Source of the DNA: Dyella acidisoli
GTDB lineage: Bacteria > Pseudomonadota > Gammaproteobacteria > Xanthomonadales > Rhodanobacteraceae
Direction: 5' to 3'
DNA length: 64,000 nucleotides
Assembly (NCBI RefSeq): GCF_030160295.1
Contig: NZ_BSOB01000010.1
Span: 21,878-85,877, forward strand
The stretch's first letter is position 1. Every line of letters begins with the position of its first letter. Below are positions 26,835 through 35,513 of this stretch, piece by piece. The notes beneath the pieces are model-generated. The model searched no databases and was not told the origin of the DNA. It saw only the letters and a list, made by a program, of their open reading frames with translations. The position numbers were made by a program, and so were the translations under genes.

Positions 26835-27034
26835 CCCTCTCCCCTCCGGGGAGAGGAGCCTGCCCCCGACTCGATCGGGGGTTAGGCTGTGGGGCCAACC
26901 TCGCTCGATGCGAAACTGTGCGAAAGTCAAAGTAGACGCTTTGCTCTTACTATGTGCTTCTTCGCAAGCCCTGCCCCTCGCCCTAACCCCCGATCGAGTC
27001 GGGGGCAGGCTCCTCTCCCCGGAGGGGAGAGGGG
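26835..27034. repeat. Family B doublet with a perfect 52-bp inverted repeat
   Basis: The left arm (26835-26886) and right arm (26982-27033) are exact complements over 52 bases, separated by 95 bases. Each arm holds two nested hairpins: CCCTCTCCCC/GGGGAGAGG and CCCCCGACTCGATCGGGGG. The right arm ends 20 bases before the rlmJ start codon. Confidence 0.93.
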
Positions 27035-27053
27035 ATCAAACCCACGAGCCGCC

Positions 27054-27983
27054 ATGAACTACCGCCACGCCTATCACGCAGGCAACTTCGCCGATGTCCT
27101 CAAGCACAGCGTGCTGTTTGCGTTGATCCAGGCACTGAAGGCAAAAGACACGCCGTTCGCACTGATCGACACACATGCCGGCAGCGGCTGCTACGCACTC
27201 GACAGCGAAGAAGCCGGCAAGACCGGTGAATACCGCGAAGGCATTACGCGCTTGTTGTTTCCCGATCTACAGCGCTCGGAACAAACACCGTTGCCGCCGC
27301 TGCTGCGCCATTGGCTCGATGCCATCCTTGCCCTGCCCGGCAACGAACACGGCCTGAAGCTGTATCCAGGCTCGCCATTGCAGGCAGCGCTGACGATGCG
27401 CGCGACGGACAGTGTGCAGTTGTGCGAATTGCATCCGGAAGAAGTCTCACGCCTGCGCGAACTGTTCCATCATGATCATCGCGTGCACGTGCATCACCGC
27501 AACGGTTACGAAGCACTGAAAGCGTTGCTGCCGCCGAAGGAGAAACGCGGGCTGGTGCTGATCGATCCGCCTTATGAGGCGCAGGACAGCGAGTTCCGCC
27601 TGATCGAAGCAGCCTTGCAAACAGCCTTGCAACGCTGGCCCAACGGTATCTATGCGGTCTGGTATCCGATCAAGTTGCGCAGCCAGTCGCAACCATTTCT
27701 ACGTTGGTTGCAGCGCTGCGGCGCGCGGCGTGTGCTGCAGGCCGAACTGCTGGTGCATCCAGACGATTCGCCGCTGCGCCTCAACGGATCGGGCATGGCC
27801 ATCATCAATGCGCCATGGAATCTGCACCAGGTGTTGCATGAACCTCTGCAAGCCATGGCACGCCTGTTGTCGCAGGAGCGTGCGGCGGCATGGCGCCTGA
27901 ATTGGCTGGTACAGGAGAACGACACGCAAGCCTTACAAGCGCATCACGCCAAGCCGCTACCGCGACCGAAGCGTCCCCGCTAA
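27054..27983 (+). CDS. rlmJ: 23S rRNA (adenine-2030-N6)-methyltransferase RlmJ
   Basis: This 309-residue protein starts MNYRHAYHAGNFADVLKH, the conserved RlmJ beginning, and carries the SAM-binding DTHAGSGCYAL and the catalytic LVLIDPPYE (the DPPY motif of N6-adenine methyltransferases). It methylates A2030 of 23S rRNA. E. coli RlmJ is about 280 residues; the extra length is at the C-terminus. The in-frame extension to 26889 runs through the palindrome and is rejected. No strong ribosome site lies next to the ATG. Confidence 0.93.
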   Translation: MNYRHAYHAGNFADVLKHSVLFALIQALKAKDTPFALIDTHAGSGCYALDSEEAGKTGEYREGITRLLFPDLQRSEQTPLPPLLRHWLDAILALPGNEHGLKLYPGSPLQAALTMRATDSVQLCELHPEEVSRLRELFHHDHRVHVHHRNGYEALKALLPPKEKRGLVLIDPPYEAQDSEFRLIEAALQTALQRWPNGIYAVWYPIKLRSQSQPFLRWLQRCGARRVLQAELLVHPDDSPLRLNGSGMAIINAPWNLHQVLHEPLQAMARLLSQERAAAWRLNWLVQENDTQALQAHHAKPLPRPKRPR

Positions 27984-28021
27984 GCTCGAAGGCAGTTGCA
28001 CGTTCGTTGAAGGGAAACGCC

Positions 28022-28531
28022 ATGAACATCCGCACTGCTCTCCGTCCACTCGCCCCGTTGTCGCTGCTGCTATTGGTGGCATGCGCACCGGCGCCCATCT
28101 ACAAGGCCGCACCCGGCACAACCGTTGCGGCTGCACCCGCGGAAGTGGCGCATTCACCGGAGCAATATGGTAACGGCTCGGTGATCTGGGGTGGCAGCGT
28201 GGTCGGCGTGCATAACTTCCCCGATCACACGGAAATGGAGATCCTGGCTTATCCGCTGGATTCCTCGCAACGTCCGAAGCCGAATGCGCAGGGCCTCGGT
28301 CGCTTCATCGCCGTCTTTCCAGGCTATCTCGAAGCATTCAATTATCCGAATGGCGCTCTCGTGACACTGACCGGACAACTCAGCGGCAGCCGCGCAGGCA
28401 CGGTGGATCAGGCGGTTTACACCTATCCGCTGGTGAGCGTGGCGCAGTCGCATCGTTGGACAGCCGATGAGCTGCGCCAAGGGCATCCCAACATCAGTTT
28501 CGGCGTGGGCGTTGGCGTAGGTATTCACTAA
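28022..28531 (+). CDS. Slp-family outer-membrane lipoprotein
   Basis: This 169-residue protein starts at ATG 28022 after AAGGGA. The signal peptide ends in the lipobox LVAC, giving an acylated Cys near residue 20. The Slp/YeaY domain is recognised by VIWGGSVVGVHNFPDHTEMEILAYPLD and GRFIAVFPGYLEAFNYP. Slp proteins are starvation- or acid-induced lipoproteins with unknown biochemical activity. It lies 38 bases after rlmJ and three bases before the CDF transporter, so the three may be co-transcribed. Earlier in-frame starts back to 27890 overlap rlmJ and are unlikely. Confidence 0.88.
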   Translation: MNIRTALRPLAPLSLLLLVACAPAPIYKAAPGTTVAAAPAEVAHSPEQYGNGSVIWGGSVVGVHNFPDHTEMEILAYPLDSSQRPKPNAQGLGRFIAVFPGYLEAFNYPNGALVTLTGQLSGSRAGTVDQAVYTYPLVSVAQSHRWTADELRQGHPNISFGVGVGVGIH

Positions 28532-28534
28532 CGC

Positions 28535-29443
28535 ATGGCCGGCCGCGCCAATTCGCTCAAGCCCATTCTGCTGGCGCTGGGTGCGAACTTCGCGATCTTC
28601 CTCTCCAAGTTGGCGGCGGCCATCATCACCGGCTCCGGCGCGATGCTGGCTGAGGCTGTCCATTCGCTAGCCGATTGCGGCAACCAGGGTTTGTTGCTGC
28701 TCGGTATGCGGCAAGCGAAAAGGCCGCCGTCCGACGAATATCCGCTGGGGTGGGGCCGCGCGTTGTATTTCTGGTCGTTCGTGGTGGCGTTGCTGTTGTT
28801 CGCAGTAGGCGGCTTGTTTTCGATCTACGAAGGCGTGCACAAGCTCTCCGAACCCGAACCATTGCGCTGGCCGTGGCTGGCGCTCGGCGTGCTGCTGTTC
28901 GGCATCGTGATGGAAAGCATCTCCATGCACGGCTGCCTGCGGGAAGTGAACCAGGCGCGCGGTGAGCAAACCTTATGGCGCTGGTTTCGCGAAACGCGCT
29001 CCAGCGAGCTGCTGGTGATCTTCGGCGAGGATCTCGCCGCCCTGCTCGGCTTGTGCCTGGCCGCGCTGGCCATCGGCGCCACCATGCTCACCGGCAATCT
29101 GCTGTTCGATGCCCTGGGTACCATCAGCATCGGCGTGCTGCTGATAGTGGTGGCGATCGCCCTGGCGATCGAGGTGAAAGCCTTGCTGATCGGCCAAGGC
29201 GTGGAACCACGCCGCCGCGCGGAACTGCTTGCGTTCCTGAGTGATCGCCCGGAAGTGGCTGAGGTGCTCAATCTGATCACACTGCAAATGGGCCCGGATG
29301 TGATGGTGGCAGTGAAAGCGCGCATGGCGCCCACGCCCGACAACCTCAGCCTGATCGAAGCGATCAACACCGTGGAGCGAGAGATGAAAGCCCGCTTCAC
29401 GGAAGTCCGCTGGAGCTTTTTTGAGCCGGACGTAGCCGACTGA
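28535..29443 (+). CDS. Cation diffusion facilitator (CDF) transporter
   Basis: This 302-residue protein has six membrane helices. The metal-site helices carry AEAVHSLADCGNQ (TM2, the HxxxD pattern) and a second acidic site in EDLAALLGL (TM5). A short C-terminal cytoplasmic domain begins near residue 215. Proteins of this family export Zn, Fe, Mn or Co in exchange for protons. TM5 has E-D rather than the classical H-x3-D of zinc exporters, so the metal is open. The start codon lies three bases after the Slp stop, suggesting translational coupling. Confidence 0.85.
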   Translation: MAGRANSLKPILLALGANFAIFLSKLAAAIITGSGAMLAEAVHSLADCGNQGLLLLGMRQAKRPPSDEYPLGWGRALYFWSFVVALLLFAVGGLFSIYEGVHKLSEPEPLRWPWLALGVLLFGIVMESISMHGCLREVNQARGEQTLWRWFRETRSSELLVIFGEDLAALLGLCLAALAIGATMLTGNLLFDALGTISIGVLLIVVAIALAIEVKALLIGQGVEPRRRAELLAFLSDRPEVAEVLNLITLQMGPDVMVAVKARMAPTPDNLSLIEAINTVEREMKARFTEVRWSFFEPDVAD

Positions 29444-29568
29444 AAACCTGCGGCACCTTGCTGCATCGCGGGAATTTGACGACAAGAATGGCCCCTTACA
29501 CCCGATTGACGCCAACCAATCGGGCAAAACAGGCCGCCCGCATTCATGCTGCAGTGCAAACAATACGC

Positions 29569-29574
29569 TATAGT
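29569..29574 (+). promoter_or_regulatory. Candidate -10 element (TATAGT) for a leaderless mRNA
   Basis: TATAGT ends six bases before the ATG at 29581, so transcription starting at the usual distance would begin at or within the start codon. No ribosome site precedes that ATG. The -35 region is weak. Confidence 0.4.
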
Positions 29575-29580
29575 ACGGGT

Positions 29581-30186
29581 ATGAACATGACCTCTGCCCG
29601 CGACACCTACCCCCGCCACGCGCAGCTGCCGCCGCCCAGCCGCGAGCGCTACGCGCCTTCGCCGGTTTCCGGCAAACCCCGTGGCGAGGCGGTGCGTACC
29701 GCTGATGGACGCGAACTCATTCTCCGTAGCATCGAGCCCGGCGACATGGCTGCTGTGCAACGTTGCTTCAAACGCCTGCCATCGCAAGATGTGCGCCGCC
29801 GTTTCATGCATGCGATGTCCGAGCTGCCTTCACCGATGGCGCAGCGGCTGTGCCGCATCGATCCGGAACTGGAAGCCGCTTACGTCTTGATCGATGAAAC
29901 CGTGAAACCGGCCGAGCTGCGCGGCGTGGGCCGCATCTTCGTCGACATCGCCAGCAACACGGCAGAATTTTCCGTACTGGTAGAACGCGAATGGACGCGT
30001 ATCGGCCTCGGCGCGCTACTGATGCAACGCCTGGTCGACGAATGCCGCCGCCGTGGCTTGAGCGAAATCTGGGGCTATGTGCTGATGGAAAATCGCCCCA
30101 TGCTCGATCTGTGCAAGGAGCTGGGTTTCGTCGCCAAGATGGTGCCGGGTGAAGCGAGTACGGCGCAGATCAGCCTGAAGCTTTAA
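29581..30186 (+). CDS. GNAT-family N-acetyltransferase
   Basis: This 201-residue protein has a GNAT fold from about residue 38: ADGRELILRSIEPGDMAAVQRCF, then the acetyl-CoA-binding stretch VEREWTRIGLGALLMQRLVDECRRRG, and a C-terminal MLDLCKELGF. It resembles the acetyltransferase half of Pat-type protein lysine acetylases, though it lacks the acyl-CoA synthetase half. The start at 29581 is chosen because TATAGT lies directly upstream. The frame is open to 29458 without a ribosome site. Confidence 0.8.
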   Translation: MNMTSARDTYPRHAQLPPPSRERYAPSPVSGKPRGEAVRTADGRELILRSIEPGDMAAVQRCFKRLPSQDVRRRFMHAMSELPSPMAQRLCRIDPELEAAYVLIDETVKPAELRGVGRIFVDIASNTAEFSVLVEREWTRIGLGALLMQRLVDECRRRGLSEIWGYVLMENRPMLDLCKELGFVAKMVPGEASTAQISLKL

Positions 30187-30187
30187 A

Positions 30188-30207
30188 TAGGCTGGGATGC
30201 CAACCTA
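30188..30207. repeat. Family C element, short form between convergent genes
   Basis: TAGGCTGG, then a few bases, then CCAACCTA form a 20-base palindrome between the GNAT stop (30184-30186) and the methyltransferase stop. The latter TAG (minus strand, 30207-30205) is part of the element. Confidence 0.7.
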
Positions 30208-30942
30208 CGCGACGGGTTGAAGCGCGGTAAAACAAGCTACTTTGCCGTGTTGCTTGATCTCTACGTCAACGAAGTGACAGCGCAGCGCTTGCTCCAAACC
30301 TTCCAACGTATCGGCGCGATTCCCGAAAATCCCTTTCTTGTTGTAGACGCCCATCAGCTTGCGGCCGAGCGCGTTGTGCCCTGCTGCGTCGCCGAGGATG
30401 GTAGCGCCGTAAAGTACGCCTCCGCGGGCAAGATGCTGTTTCAAGTGATCGAATACGGAGGCCTTGCTCGCCATCTCGCCCGGCAGGCAATGCAACAGAT
30501 AGAACAGCGCGATCGAGTCGTACTTGCGATCGCCCAAAGCGCCCAAGGGCTGCATCACGTCCTGCACGAACCAGCTGACATCCGCGCGCCCCAGCCGTGC
30601 GGCAGCGGTACCCAGGCTGTTCTCATTCAGATCAAGCAGCGACAGTTCTTTCGCGGGGCCAAAGCCTGCATGTTCGAGATAGAAGCCTGTTCCTACGCCG
30701 ACATCGAGATGCCGAGCGCCGACGTGCTTGCGATAGAACGGCAGCAACACGTCCTCGGTGGAGCACTGCCAAGCCCAACGGTTGGAAACACCCAGCACCC
30801 ACCAGTCGTAAAGCTTAAGCACCCACGGTGAGTACACGGCTGCGCCGGCCTGGGTATCGAGTGAAGTTCCGTCGATGGGCATGGATAAGGGCACGGTTGC
30901 GTCGGGCCGGCAAAACTTCGCATTGGAAGGGCCGGAACGCAA
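30205..30942 (-). CDS. Class I SAM-dependent methyltransferase
   Basis: The protein is up to 245 residues; starting at the ATG at 30882 (MPIDGTS) it is 225. SAM motif I reads HLDVGVGTGFYLEHAG, with the acidic residue after strand 2 in LSLLDLNENSL and motif IV as YDSIALFYLLHCLPG. The substrate is unknown; small-molecule methyltransferases of this size act on diverse acceptors. It is divergent from mfd and converges on the GNAT gene, whose stop is only 18 bases away. Confidence 0.8.
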   Translation of the reverse strand: MRSGPSNAKFCRPDATVPLSMPIDGTSLDTQAGAAVYSPWVLKLYDWWVLGVSNRWAWQCSTEDVLLPFYRKHVGARHLDVGVGTGFYLEHAGFGPAKELSLLDLNENSLGTAAARLGRADVSWFVQDVMQPLGALGDRKYDSIALFYLLHCLPGEMASKASVFDHLKQHLARGGVLYGATILGDAAGHNALGRKLMGVYNKKGIFGNRADTLEGLEQALRCHFVDVEIKQHGKVACFTALQPVA

Positions 30943-31053
30943 TGTCCGAAAAGCCTCCGATGCATGCTTGATGAGCTGCTATTGACCAACGCGCTAAACT
31001 TGCGCGCTCGATTGGCGCCGCCCCACATCGCGCCCTCCCTACCCAGCATCCCC

Positions 31054-34000
31054 ATGCCGAATCCCATCAGCCATCCGCCCCTTCCCACCAGCCCCAAGCA
31101 ACGCCGCTTCTGGACGCCACCGCACGGCTCTGCGCGAGCGCTGTTGGTTGCCGAGGCTGCCAGATCGCACGAGGGCTTGGTGGTGGTCGTCACACGCGAT
31201 ACCCAGCGCGCCCATGCGCTGGAAGACGAACTGCGCATCTTCGCCGGCAATTTGCCGGTGCTGCATTTCCCGGACTGGGAAACCCTGCCCTACGACGTTT
31301 TCAGCCCGCACCCGGACATCGTGTCCCAACGCGTGGCCACGCTTTATCACCTGCCCGGCGTAAAACGCGGCGTACTGGTGGTGCCGGCGGCAACGTTGAT
31401 GCAGCGTATCGCGCCGCGATCGCACATCACCGGCTCCGGCCTGATGCTGCGCAAGGGACAGAAACTTGATCTGGCCATCGAGCAGCGCCGGCTGGAAGCC
31501 TCCGGCTACCGGCACGTACCGCAAGTGGGTGAGCCCGGCGATTTCGCCGTGCGCGGCGCGCTGATCGACATTTTCCCGATGGGTGCAGGCGAGCCCTATC
31601 GCATCGAACTGTTCGACGATGAAGTGGAATCGATCCGCAGCTTCGATCCGGAAACGCAGCGCTCGCAGCACCAGGTGGAAAAGGTGGAACTGCTGCCTGC
31701 GCGCGAATTCCCCGTCACCGATGAGGGCGCCAAGGCGTTCCGCAGCCGTTTGCGCGAGCGCTTCCCCATCGACGTGCGCCGCTGCCCGCTCTATCAGGAC
31801 ATGAAGGAAGGCGTGACGCCCGGCGGCATCGAGTATTACCTGCCGCTGTTCTTTGACAACACGGCCACGCTGTTCGACTACCTCGGCGACGATGCGCTGT
31901 TCGTGCTTGGCGAAGGGGCGCACGAAGCTTCCGCGCAATTCTGGACGCAAACCGCCGAGCGTTACGACCAGCGCGCCCACGACATCGAACGCCCGGTGCT
32001 GCCACCGGCAGAGCTGTACCTTTCGCCCGAACAACTGCGCGAGCAGCTCAACAAACGCTTGCGCGCGGAAGTGGTCGAGAGCGGCCATGAGCACGCGGTG
32101 GATGCCGGCACGCAGCCTGCGCCGGACGTTCCGCTCAACCGCAAAGGCGAGGAACCGGGTACGTCGCTGCGCCATTTCGTTGAGGCCTATCCGGGTCGCA
32201 TCTTGATCGCCGCCGACTCGGCCGGCCGCCGCGAAGCGCTACTCGAACAAGTCGCCACGGCCGGCTTGCGTCCGCAGAACGTCGACGGCTGGCAAGCATT
32301 TCTGGCCGATACGAACAAGCTGACGATCACGATTGCACCGCTGGAACAAGGCTTCGCGCTGAAGCAGCCTGCAATCACCGTGCTCACCGAACGCGAGCTG
32401 TTCGGCGAACGCGTGCGCACCGAGCGCCGTCGCCGGCGCGGTGCGGCGCGTGATCCGGAATCGGTGATTCGCGATCTGACCGAGCTGTCCATCGGCTCGC
32501 CGATCGTGCACGTCGATCACGGCGTCGGCCGTTACCAAGGCCTGGTGTCGATGGAACTGGGCGGCATGGCGGGCGAATTCCTTATCATTGAATACGCCAA
32601 GGGCGACAAGCTCTACGTGCCTGTCGCGCAGCTCGGTCTGGTCAGCCGCTACTCCGGCACCGCGCCAGAACTGGCACCGCTGCATTCGCTGGGTGGCGAT
32701 GCATGGGAACGCGCGCGCAAGAAGGCGGCAGAGAAAGTGCGCGACGTCGCGGCCGAATTGCTGGCGATCTACGCACAGCGCGAAGCACGCGGTGGCGAAT
32801 CGTTACCGATCGATCGTCAGCTCGTCGAAGAATTCGGCAGCACCTTTCCATTTGAGGAAACACCCGACCAATTGCTGGCGATCGATGCGGTACTTGGCGA
32901 TCTCGCCCGGCCGCGCGCCATGGATCGCGTGATCTGCGGCGACGTGGGTTTCGGCAAGACCGAAGTCGCACTGCGCGCCGCCTTCGCCGCCGCAACGGCG
33001 GGCAAGCAGGTGGCGCTGCTGGTGCCGACCACCCTGCTCGCGCAACAGCATTACCGCAATTTCGCCGACCGCTTCGCCGATTGGCCGGTGAAAGTCGACG
33101 TGTTGTCGCGCTTCCGTTCCACCAAGGACGTGAACGAGGCGCTCAAGCGCCTCACGGACGGCCAGATCGACGTGATCATCGGCACGCACAAGCTGCTGCA
33201 GCCCGATGTGAAGTTCAAAAACCTCGGTTTGGTGATCGTCGACGAAGAACAGCGCTTCGGTGTGCGTCAAAAGGAACAGCTCAAAAAGCTGCGCGCCGAA
33301 GTGGATCTGCTTACCATGACTGCTACGCCGATTCCGCGCACGCTGAACATGGCGATGAGCGGCCTGCGCGATCTCTCGCTGATTACTACGCCGCCTGCGC
33401 ATCGCATGGCAGTGCGCACATTCGTTTCCACCTGGGAGCCGGCGCTGATCCGTGAAGCCTTCCAACGCGAGCTGCAGCGCGGTGGCCAGGTGTATTTCCT
33501 GCATAACGAAGTGGAGAGCATCGAACGCACCGCGCGCGAACTGCAGGAGCTAATGCCCGATGCGCGCATCGGCATCGCTCACGGCCAGATGCCGGAACGC
33601 GAACTGGAACGGGTGATGGCGGATTTCCATCGCCAGCGCTTCAACGTGCTGGTGTGCACCACCATCATCGAAACCGGCATCGACATTCCGACCGCCAACA
33701 CGATCATCATCGATCGTGCGGACCGCTTCGGCTTGGCGCAGCTGCATCAGCTGCGTGGCCGCGTGGGTCGTTCGCATCATCGCGCCTATGCTTATTTGAT
33801 CGTGCCGGATCACCGTTCGATTACGGCCGACGCAGAGAAACGGCTGGAAGCGCTCGCTTCGCTGGAAGAACTCGGTGCAGGTTTTACGCTTGCCACGCAC
33901 GACTTGGAAATCCGCGGTGCGGGTGAGCTGCTAGGCGATGAGCAATCCGGCCAGATCCAGGAGATCGGCTTTGGTCTATACACCGAACTGCTGGAACGCG

Positions 34001-34503
34001 CTGTGCGCGCGCTGAAATCCGGCAAGGTTCCGGATTTCGACTTGAGCAGCGAACACGAGACCGAAGTGGAACTGCATCTGCCTGCGCTCATTCCCGATGA
34101 TTACCTGCCCGACGTGCATGCCCGTCTGACGCTGTACAAGCGCATCGCCAGCGCACGTGACGAAGAAATCTTGCGCGAGCTGCAAGTGGAAATGATTGAT
34201 CGCTTCGGCCTTCTGCCTGATTCGGTGAAAAACCTGTTCTCAGTTGCGGGGCTCAAGCTGATGGCGACACCATTGGGCATCCGCAAGCTGGATATCGGCG
34301 CCAACGGCGGACGCCTTACCTTCCGCGACAAGCCGGACATCGATCCGATGGCGATCATTCGTTTGATTCAGAACTACCCGCGCGTGTACAAACTCGACGG
34401 GCAGGACAAGTTGAAGATCAACATGGAGCTGCCCGGAGCGAGCGAACGGGTTAGGGCTGCGCAGGATCTGCTTGGAAGGCTTGGAGCGCGCAAGGCGGCT
34501 TGA
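31054..34503 (+). CDS. mfd: Transcription-repair coupling factor Mfd
   Basis: This 1149-residue protein is almost the length of E. coli Mfd (1148). It has a UvrB-like N-terminal region and the RNA polymerase-interaction domain at about 486-545 (HVDHGVGRYQGLVSMELGG). The RecG-like translocase follows, with Walker A GDVGFGKTEVA near 630 and the Walker B-type DEEQRFG near 730, then TATPIPRTLNMAMSGLRD. The TRCF C-terminal domain ends the protein. Mfd displaces RNA polymerase stalled at DNA lesions and recruits UvrA. The start MPNPISHP at 31054 fits the family; an upstream ATG at 30964 would add 30 unrelated residues. Confidence 0.96.
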   Translation: MPNPISHPPLPTSPKQRRFWTPPHGSARALLVAEAARSHEGLVVVVTRDTQRAHALEDELRIFAGNLPVLHFPDWETLPYDVFSPHPDIVSQRVATLYHLPGVKRGVLVVPAATLMQRIAPRSHITGSGLMLRKGQKLDLAIEQRRLEASGYRHVPQVGEPGDFAVRGALIDIFPMGAGEPYRIELFDDEVESIRSFDPETQRSQHQVEKVELLPAREFPVTDEGAKAFRSRLRERFPIDVRRCPLYQDMKEGVTPGGIEYYLPLFFDNTATLFDYLGDDALFVLGEGAHEASAQFWTQTAERYDQRAHDIERPVLPPAELYLSPEQLREQLNKRLRAEVVESGHEHAVDAGTQPAPDVPLNRKGEEPGTSLRHFVEAYPGRILIAADSAGRREALLEQVATAGLRPQNVDGWQAFLADTNKLTITIAPLEQGFALKQPAITVLTERELFGERVRTERRRRRGAARDPESVIRDLTELSIGSPIVHVDHGVGRYQGLVSMELGGMAGEFLIIEYAKGDKLYVPVAQLGLVSRYSGTAPELAPLHSLGGDAWERARKKAAEKVRDVAAELLAIYAQREARGGESLPIDRQLVEEFGSTFPFEETPDQLLAIDAVLGDLARPRAMDRVICGDVGFGKTEVALRAAFAAATAGKQVALLVPTTLLAQQHYRNFADRFADWPVKVDVLSRFRSTKDVNEALKRLTDGQIDVIIGTHKLLQPDVKFKNLGLVIVDEEQRFGVRQKEQLKKLRAEVDLLTMTATPIPRTLNMAMSGLRDLSLITTPPAHRMAVRTFVSTWEPALIREAFQRELQRGGQVYFLHNEVESIERTARELQELMPDARIGIAHGQMPERELERVMADFHRQRFNVLVCTTIIETGIDIPTANTIIIDRADRFGLAQLHQLRGRVGRSHHRAYAYLIVPDHRSITADAEKRLEALASLEELGAGFTLATHDLEIRGAGELLGDEQSGQIQEIGFGLYTELLERAVRALKSGKVPDFDLSSEHETEVELHLPALIPDDYLPDVHARLTLYKRIASARDEEILRELQVEMIDRFGLLPDSVKNLFSVAGLKLMATPLGIRKLDIGANGGRLTFRDKPDIDPMAIIRLIQNYPRVYKLDGQDKLKINMELPGASERVRAAQDLLGRLGARKAA

Positions 34504-34510
34504 ATTTGAA

Positions 34511-34536
34511 GCCCCTCTCCCGAAGGGAGAGGGGAG
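34511..34536. repeat. Family B single hairpin between convergent mfd and egtD
   Basis: GCCCCTCTCC and GGAGAGGGG surround CGAAG. The stem is nine pairs and lies between the stop codons of two convergent genes, where it could act as a bidirectional terminator, although there is no T run. Confidence 0.6.
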
Positions 34537-34541
34537 CCAAG

Positions 34542-35513
34542 CTATACCGCTCGCGTGAGGTACTGCAGACTAAACATCCGCTCCGGATCAAACCACACGT
34601 GCTGCACGGCCAACCCGGCTATGGCCGCCAATGCAGCGAAATCCTCAAGCGAATACTTGCAGCTGTATTCCACCAGCATCGCTTCGTCCTCGTGGAACTG
34701 TACTTGCAGACGCCCTACGCGCACGCGCTGTTCGCGCTGGCTGAGAATATGCGTTTCGATCCGTCCGGCCATGGCGTTGTAGTGCGCGCGATGGCGGAAT
34801 GCATTGAGTTCGAAATTGCAGCCCAGTTCGCGATTCAGGCGCGTCAGCATATTGAGGGTGAAAGCGGCGGTGATGCCTGCACTATCGTTGTAGGCGGCTT
34901 CGATCGTAGCGCGATCTTTCTTCAGATCCGCACCGACCAGAATGCCGCCGTTATCACCCATTTCGCCGCGCATCTTGCGCAAGAGTTGCGCTGCTTCGCG
35001 ATCTTCGAAGTTGCCGATGGTCGAACCGGGGAAATACACCACCGTGCGGCGTGGCGCACGCGGCGGCACCGGCAACCGCAACGGCCGGGTGAAATCGACT
35101 GTCAGCGGCTGAATTGGCAGATGCGGAACCTGCTCGGCCATCCGTTCCATGCTTCGCCGCAACGGGTCGGCAGAGAGTTCGATCGGCACCCATGCCACCG
35201 GTGTAACCAGATGCTCCAGCAGCAAGCGCGTCTTGATCGCATCGCCGCTACCGTATTCGACCAGGCGTACATCCGGGCCGAGCACCTGGGCGATCTCGCC
35301 GGCGTGCTGATTCAGCAGCGCGATCTCGGCGCGTGTCAGGTAGTACTCCGGCTGCTCGCAGATCTGCTCGAACAACGCAGAGCCCTGTTCGTCATAGAAC
35401 AGCCAGGAAGGCAGGCGTTTGGGCTGCGAACGCAGTCCTCGCTGCACCACTTGCAACAACATGTTATCGGGCGGGCGCTGCTCATCCCGCACTGCATAAG
35501 CTTGCACACTCAT
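34542..35513 (-). CDS. egtD: L-histidine Na-methyltransferase EgtD
   Basis: This 323-residue protein trimethylates histidine to hercynine using SAM, the first step of ergothioneine synthesis. Family features visible are LPSWLFYDEQGSALFEQI near the N-terminus, the SAM site VEYGSGDAIKTRLLLEHL, YFPGSTIGNF, and the histidine-pocket region FNMLTRLNRELG-like (here TLNMLTRLNREL) followed by FRHRAHYNA. Its start overlaps the egtB stop by four bases (ATGA), so the two are translationally coupled. Confidence 0.94.
   Translation of the reverse strand: MSVQAYAVRDEQRPPDNMLLQVVQRGLRSQPKRLPSWLFYDEQGSALFEQICEQPEYYLTRAEIALLNQHAGEIAQVLGPDVRLVEYGSGDAIKTRLLLEHLVTPVAWVPIELSADPLRRSMERMAEQVPHLPIQPLTVDFTRPLRLPVPPRAPRRTVVYFPGSTIGNFEDREAAQLLRKMRGEMGDNGGILVGADLKKDRATIEAAYNDSAGITAAFTLNMLTRLNRELGCNFELNAFRHRAHYNAMAGRIETHILSQREQRVRVGRLQVQFHEDEAMLVEYSCKYSLEDFAALAAIAGLAVQHVWFDPERMFSLQYLTRAV

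Noticed and set aside
30964..31053. Upstream 30-codon extension of mfd
   Set aside because: The ATG at 31054 gives a length equal to the family norm; the extra residues match nothing in Mfd.
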